Assembly (NCBI GenBank): GCA_947561395.2
Contig: OX387184.1
Span: 20,485,687 to 20,549,686 of the forward strand
Source: Buxus sempervirens
Taxonomy: Eukaryota; Streptophyta; Magnoliopsida; Buxales; Buxaceae
Length of the DNA stretch: 64,000 bases
Direction of reading: 5' to 3'
Both the position numbers and the translations under genes were made by a program. Below the pieces are notes generated by a model. It was not told the DNA's origin and ran no database searches. It was given only the letters and a program-made list of their open reading frames with translations. Positions 58,674 to 64,000 of the stretch are shown piece by piece. Numbering within the stretch: the stretch's first letter is position 1; the number at the start of each line of letters is the position of its first letter.

Positions 58674-58941
58674 GGAAGATCTGCTGGTCTAACGGTGGAG
58701 GCCATACACATAGGTTTCATGCACCTATGTAGACACACATTTCACCGTTGGACTAGCAAATCTTCCAGCAAAGGGCTCCAGCAGATTTCAAGTCGTCATG
58801 GGAGAGGCCATATGGGGTCCAATGATGAAACCATATCACCTGGAGCCTCTGGCTGGAAGATTTGCTGTAAAGCATGTGTCCATATCGGCTTCATACACCT
58901 ATGCGGACACATACTTCACCTTTGGTTACAGCAGATCTTCC
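58674..58941. repeat. two related long hairpins (small-RNA precursor-like)
   Basis: Hairpin 1 (58674-58766) pairs GGAAGATCTGCTGGTCTAAC with GTTGGACTAGCAAATCTTCC and folds through to an ACATAGG...CCTATGT tip. Hairpin 2 (58855-58941) pairs GGAAGATTTGCTGTAA...GTGTCC with GGACAC...TTACAGCAGATCTTCC. Both share the GGAAGATYTGCTG base, so one arose from the other or both from one foldback. The open frame across them is not protein-like. They lie about 0.9-1.2 kb upstream of the GA 20-oxidase start. Confidence 0.7.
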
Positions 58942-59445
58942 AGCAGATTTCAAGTCCCCAAATAATGATGATAACTAATGGTGAGAATGAGTGTTGTCAA
59001 TCGTCAGATCCGAGATATATAAGAGATGGATCACCAGGTCCACGTACGGGTTGTCCTAGAGAAGCATGAGAGTGTTATCCATTATTACTGCCACTAGCTA
59101 GAACTACTTTGGTTAAAGAGAATGTAACTCCTTTGAGGATCAGTTGACTTCTCTTTCCCCTTTTTTTTTTCTTTAATAACAATGATAATAATCATTTTCA
59201 TGGTCATTGTTACACTTCTCACCTAATGAAAGCCTACTTGGGCTCCATTTGGGAGTGCCCTTTTGGCTTAGCTAAACTCAAAAGTTGTAGGATTTTTGAG
59301 TAGATTCTCCACCAAAAAATGCTCACAAGAAAGGACCTATATTGAGTCTAAAGGATGATCATTTCGGTTTGGTTAGGGTTGGGACTCGCATAGCCAAATA
59401 ATAGCAAATGGTAGACTGTGCAGCTAATATCTACAATTTTATTTG

Positions 59446-60071
59446 GGGAAAATTATGAAAAAGGGTCGTTGTTTAAAAATATTTAAATAAAAGAGCCCAC
59501 TAAGATGCTGAATTACAGAAAAGGGCCACTTTTTGTCGATATTATAAAAAAAAGTCCATTGAAATTAAATTATAGGATCACTCTTCAAACATAATTAAAT
59601 TTGAGGATCACTTTTCTTGGGATACAAGCTCATTATACATATGGAAATAAGCTTCTTACATGGGACACGAGCACATCATACATGAAACACAAGCATATTC
59701 TACGTGGGATACGAGCGCATCATACGTGGACACAAACTAAATTATAGGATCACTTTTCAAACATAATTAAATTTGAGGATCACTTTACTTGGGACACATG
59801 CTCATTGTAGATGGGAAACAAGCTTCATACATGGAACACAAGCACATCTTACATAAAACACAAGCATATTCTACGTGGGATACGAGCGCATTACATACGT
59901 GGACACAAGCGTGTTTTTTCTATAGTAAAATGACATTATTTTTTAATTATTTTTTAGAAGTGACCCGTCAAGTCAATTATTTTTTTAAAATGGCCCTTTT
60001 CTGCAATTCAACATCTTAGTAGACTGTTTTTATAAATATTTTTAGAAAGTGACCTTTTTCATAATTCTCCC
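59446..60071. mobile_element. MULE-type MITE, 626 bp
   Basis: A perfect 9-base duplication TTTTATTTG flanks it (59437-59445, 60072-60080), the Mutator signature. Ends read GGGAAAATTATGAAAAAGGG and, reversed, GGGAGAATTATGAAAAAGGT, and inverted pairing continues for about 130 bases. The middle is an internal tandem duplication. No transposase. A relative sits at about 46,020-46,285. Confidence 0.88.
59567..59910. repeat. 172-base tandem duplication inside the MITE
   Basis: AAATTATAGGATCAC...TACGTGGACACAA occurs twice, starting at 59567 and 59739, with a few differences. It contains repeated TACGTGG and GATACGAGCGCAT words. Confidence 0.85.
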
Positions 60072-60080
60072 TTTTATTTG

Positions 60081-63000
60081 CGACGTATAGATGTCGTTCC
60101 ACTAGAGTTCATCCATTTATTAGGTTTTTTATGTTTAATTTTTTTTGTGTAGGACCCACATTGAATGGTACTACTTCAAAGCTATAAATAAAATTGTAGA
60201 GAAGAGTTGTACAGTCCGAAAGTCAAAATAATAGAGTTACCACTGTCAGTATTTTCCTAAAGGACATTGTAGACTGGCACCTAAGTTTATCTGGTCTACG
60301 TTTAGGAGATTCTGGCTAAGTGGCCCGATTTGTTACTTGTTAGACACCCCGATGTGGGTTCCCTTAGTCATCCCAATTCGGACCATCAGGTTAGACTTGC
60401 CTTAATGCCAACATATTTTTAAACTGGGCTTGTATGAAGGTAGTGAGAAGATGTAAGAGGATATTTATTAAAAGACCACTTCACATCCTTTTGAGCCTGT
60501 ATCTACACCCTTGTTTGGAGCTTTTCATACGATTGTGCCAAGTGTTATTAAAAATTTATAGTTATACCATTCACGTAGTTTTTTAATACACGTGGCATGA
60601 TCTTATGGAGGCTTCAAATAAAAGTATAGATAGAGGCTCGAATTCCCTAGTTGAGGTAGGACATTTGGCTTTGATTGATCTATTAAACAATTATCTACAT
60701 ATATACAAGGGATTCTTGATTCACTCTACTTCTATATCCTAAGTGACAACAAAGAGAGCGGTTTCTATTATTGAGGTTCAAGCATACAAAAGATATATTT
60801 CTCCTATCCTTGTCAGCACCTTTTGACATGTGGACCATGAGACAAAAAATAGACACTCATGCTATACATGAAAAAGGAAGAAGAAGAAAAGTTGAGGGAA
60901 TTAAGGGTAGGGCAGAGAAAAAATTTGAGTGTAAAATAATTTGATTCTAAAATCCAATAATCTTGTTGTCCACTTAATATGATGTAGAGGCATGTGATCT
61001 AGCTTTATTCTGGTCATAGAATTAACTAAGAATATATTAAGGTATATATAGGTTTTTATACCAGCTCATGTTCATTTGATTTAATATATTCTTCAAAGTA
61101 AGAATTCAACAATCTATTGAGGAAGATAAAAGGTGTAATGAGATCAGAACTTAAAGTGATTCTACTACATCCAGTAGGAATAATATAGGAAGGAATATTA
61201 TAGGTAAAAAATTATTGTGTCTCAATTACTATCATAAGTAAATAGTTTTATTAACACTTTTTATAATGGTTGGTTAATTACAGTACTAAGGTTAAGGACT
61301 TATATAATAAATCCAATAGAAAGTCTAATTGTTATCTCTTCTTTTCTTGGGGGAGATAACGAAGGCTATAATAGTCATGTTCTAGTATTATGCATTTATA
61401 AATCATAAATATTATCTTGCTTGAGAAAACTCTAACCATTAAATGCTCCATGTAACGGCATCTCTCTCAAAGCGTACGTATTTGTAAGCCAAAAGTATAG
61501 TGGATGTCATCCACAGAAATTTTTTGAAGGAAGAGAGTGGATAGAAATTCTTTACCAAAAAAAAAAATGACTGGATAGAAATTTTTTGAAGGTAGAGTAG
61601 GATAACTCTAGAAGAATTATGAAGATAAAAGGTACAAATTCGCATTAAAAAGAAAGTTCTTTTAGCAAGAAATCAAAGGGCATTGGTTGGGTTTTTTTTT
61701 TTTTTTTTTTTTTTTTTTGTGTATAAAATTTCTTTCTGGAATTTTTTAATATTCAAAGGAGAGGAGGAAAAATAACCCTTAAGAAAAGTATGATTTCATC
61801 TTTCTAACAAAGAAACAAACGGGAAAAAGGGATTAGTTCTGCACTTTTTTTTTTTTTTTGTCTTTGTGCATCCAAAAGGGTAATTAAGACCCAAAATTTG
61901 TACTAATATACAGAGAATCGGACAAAGAGTCCCTTCACTTTTTCTATATTGACTTCTATATCCTAATTAATAACTTACATCGACACATTCTAAGATTTAA
62001 TTTGATGCCCAAAGAGCCTCTCTCCTTTTTCCATATTTACCTATATATCTCATTCATCCTGTGAATCAGTCCTCCACAGCAGATTTGAGGTAGATGATGG
62101 CATGTATAATGCATAAAAATTGAGAAAATGAGGGAACCAAAAATAAAAGCAGGAAAAAGGGAGGAGAAACAATGAGGGTCACTCTGTGAGGAAATGGGAC
62201 CCCACTGCCCAAAATGCCATAGAACACGATAGGAGAGAACTACAGAAGAATGATTCGTCTTTGCCCGACATTGATATCTGAACATCTTTTCTGACTATCT
62301 TCTCAGATAGCCCATTTAACCTAAACATAATAACATAGACAAGATAGAAGAGGGAAAAGAGACATAGCCCTTCACGTGGGCTTGTGATCTTATTCCTTCC
62401 AAAGGACAGCTTTGCTTTAAGGAGGGTCGAATTCTTTCAGGCTAGTGGGTGACATGTACCACGCGATTGGGACCTATAAGGGCTGTATATCTTGATGCTG
62501 CTGCTGATGGTTGTGCCGTGCACACCCTAGCAATATCATGGTCTCTTGACTTTCTCTGCAGGAAGAGAAATGGCTTAGTATATGATCATATACTTAATTT
62601 GTTAAAACCCACTGAATTTTAGGTATTTTATGCTAGGTATAAGCCTATAAAGGTAAACCCATAAAATCTTGTAAACATATCTTGGAAATTGGAATACACA
62701 GTAGATAAACCTGTCCATGAATGCTTAATCAAATGTACTTATTGGGTATGTCCTAGCTAGTGTTGTAAATCTAACTAGGACCACCCAAAGGCTGTCTGAC
62801 CCAACCCATATAAGAGCCCGAACTGAGCATTTAGTTTGTGTTTGCGCTTGGGCCAGTTTCATTTATGACTGGAAACTGAGTTTGGGTTGGATTCAAGCTC
62901 ATACTATACAACCCAAAAATCCCAGTCCAAACTAACTTATATACATAAATATATACATTTATGTGCACATATTTATCTACTTAAAAAAAATTACCTATCT

Positions 63001-63291
63001 TTTTGTGGTTAACTTCTTCAATATTTATCTACTTAGATTAAAAAGAATTTTAATGATAAAAAAAACATAAAATTAAATTACCAATCTCATAGAGTTATAT
63101 GTTTATAGTTATCTTCTTCAGTACTTATCAACTTAAAGAATTTTAATAAAAGAACATAAAATATTTTTAAAAATATGATGTAATTAATTTCGTAAGATAT
63201 TTTTATTTTGTCACAATGTATTGTTAAGTAATAACCTAAATAATTCCCTTCATAGAAAAGAAAAAAAAGGAAGTATGTTATATAATTTTTA
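60081..63291. other. long gene-free stretch
   Basis: AT-rich with homopolymer T runs (about 61,693-61,720 and 61,845-61,860). Open frames are short and without recognisable domains. No MITE or LTR termini identified. Confidence 0.5.
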
Positions 63292-63480
63292 ATATAATAA
63301 TTATGTTATTATTTTACCTTCTTATATTACTATAAGAAAATTATAAATTTAATTGGACAAGGGTTTTGGATTAAAGTAGGAGAATTATAGTATAATAATT
63401 ATGTTATTATTTTGCCTTCTTATATTAATATAAGAAAATCATAAAATTTAATTGGACAAGGGTTTTGGATTAAAGTAGGA
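63292..63480. repeat. 98-base tandem duplication
   Basis: TTATGTTATTATTTT...AAAGTAGGA occurs twice (the word at 63302 and 63400) with few differences. Confidence 0.8.
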
Positions 63481-63597
63481 TTCTCTTTTTGTTTTGATCC
63501 ATTAACATGGAAGTCAAGGTAAAAACAATTTAATATGATAAAATAATATTTATGAAAATCGTATAAAATAAAACATTTAGATAGAATTCAATGACAT

Positions 63598-64000
63598 CTA
63601 TTACTATATATTAAAGTAAACAGGTTCGGTCTGACGTGGCAACCTTGGGCAGCCTCGGGTATCCGAACCTCTACTGTTTTGCGCTCTCTTCCCCTTTCTC
63701 TCTTAAGATGGCAAACCTTTTTTTCTCCACATTTTAAGTTTTTAAATCAATAGTTTTTTTTTTTTTTTGGATTTTATCCTTTTGGTGGGGTACGTGGCAT
63801 GTAGAGAAAATTTTAAATTTTTTAATTAAAATTTTAGGTTTTTATCCTTTTAAAAATCACAAAATGGCGTTCCATATTTTAAGTTTTTAAATCAAAAGCT
63901 TTAGACCCTGATTGGTTCAATGAATTGGAATTGGAATTAAGAATTATAATTCCAATTCTAATTCATCAAGAATTGGAATTGGGTAGAATTGAAATTATTG
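63598..64000 (+). mobile_element. possible Helitron 5' end, running off the window
   Basis: TCTATTACTATATATTAAAG with CTGACGTGGCA shortly after is the kind of 5' end seen in plant non-autonomous Helitrons. From about 63,905 a palindromic AATTGGAATT-rich stretch begins that may be a separate MITE. Neither can be closed within the window. Confidence 0.35.

Noticed and set aside
58641-59069. Open frame of 142 codons upstream of the GA 20-oxidase
   Set aside because: It runs through both arms of two hairpins, with composition set by the inverted repeats and no domain.

Overview
The window is nuclear DNA from a flowering plant. The evidence is a wall-associated receptor kinase (WAK-like) gene with plant introns, a gibberellin 20-oxidase gene, a CNL-type NB-ARC relic, an orphan first exon of a phosphoglycolate-phosphatase-like gene, and a dense load of plant LTR retrotransposons, TRIMs, MITEs, LINE pieces and probable Helitron ends. 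A broad-leaved plant seems likelier than a grass, but the species cannot be read from the sequence.

Layout. 1-9,230: LTR pieces, an orphan exon (479-590), a 2.8 kb solo LTR, a 0.49 kb LTR-derived foldback, a TRIM, hAT-type MITEs, a LINE remnant and one copy of a 0.6 kb duplicated segment. 9,234-9,769: NB-ARC pseudogene. 9,984-16,765: one long solo LTR with a second 3.1 kb LTR inside it. 17,009-37,849: an old minus-strand copia element of about 4.4 kb net. It has been split by a solo LTR, a PIF/Harbinger-type MITE, a 3.6 kb solo LTR and a younger 10.1 kb Ty3/gypsy element, and the gypsy element itself carries two solo LTRs. Most of these junctions show clean target-site duplications, so the order of events can be read. 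38.8-39.2 kb: 5'-truncated LINE. 39,456-45,682: a young copia element that looks whole. 46,565-50,084: WAK-like gene on + with three exons and one in-frame stop in the kinase N-lobe. 50,141-53,000: solo LTR directly behind it. 53.5-54.1 kb: second copy of the duplicated segment. 55,435-55,729: a 295 bp TRIM. 56,278-57,779: intact three-exon GA 20-oxidase gene on -. 58.67-58.94 kb: a pair of related long hairpins upstream of it. 59,446-60,071: MULE-type MITE with a 9 bp target-site duplication. The rest is AT-rich sequence with a possible Helitron 5' end at the right edge.

How it fits together. Only two loci look like host genes with recognisable full architecture. The GA 20-oxidase keeps every catalytic residue and splice site and should be functional. 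The WAK gene keeps architecture, phase and motifs but carries one stop codon. Everything else is mostly transposon strata.

The most unusual observation concerns the long LTRs. Most carry, upstream of or close to their TATA box, an array of short imperfect palindromes built on a family-specific word. The spacing is strikingly exact: 39 bp for GTATCCGGC/GCCGGATAC in two LTRs with different termini, and 28 bp for CCGTA/TACGG in two other LTRs. This looks like an array of dimeric DNA-binding sites. No function is shown, and I do not know of a description of it.
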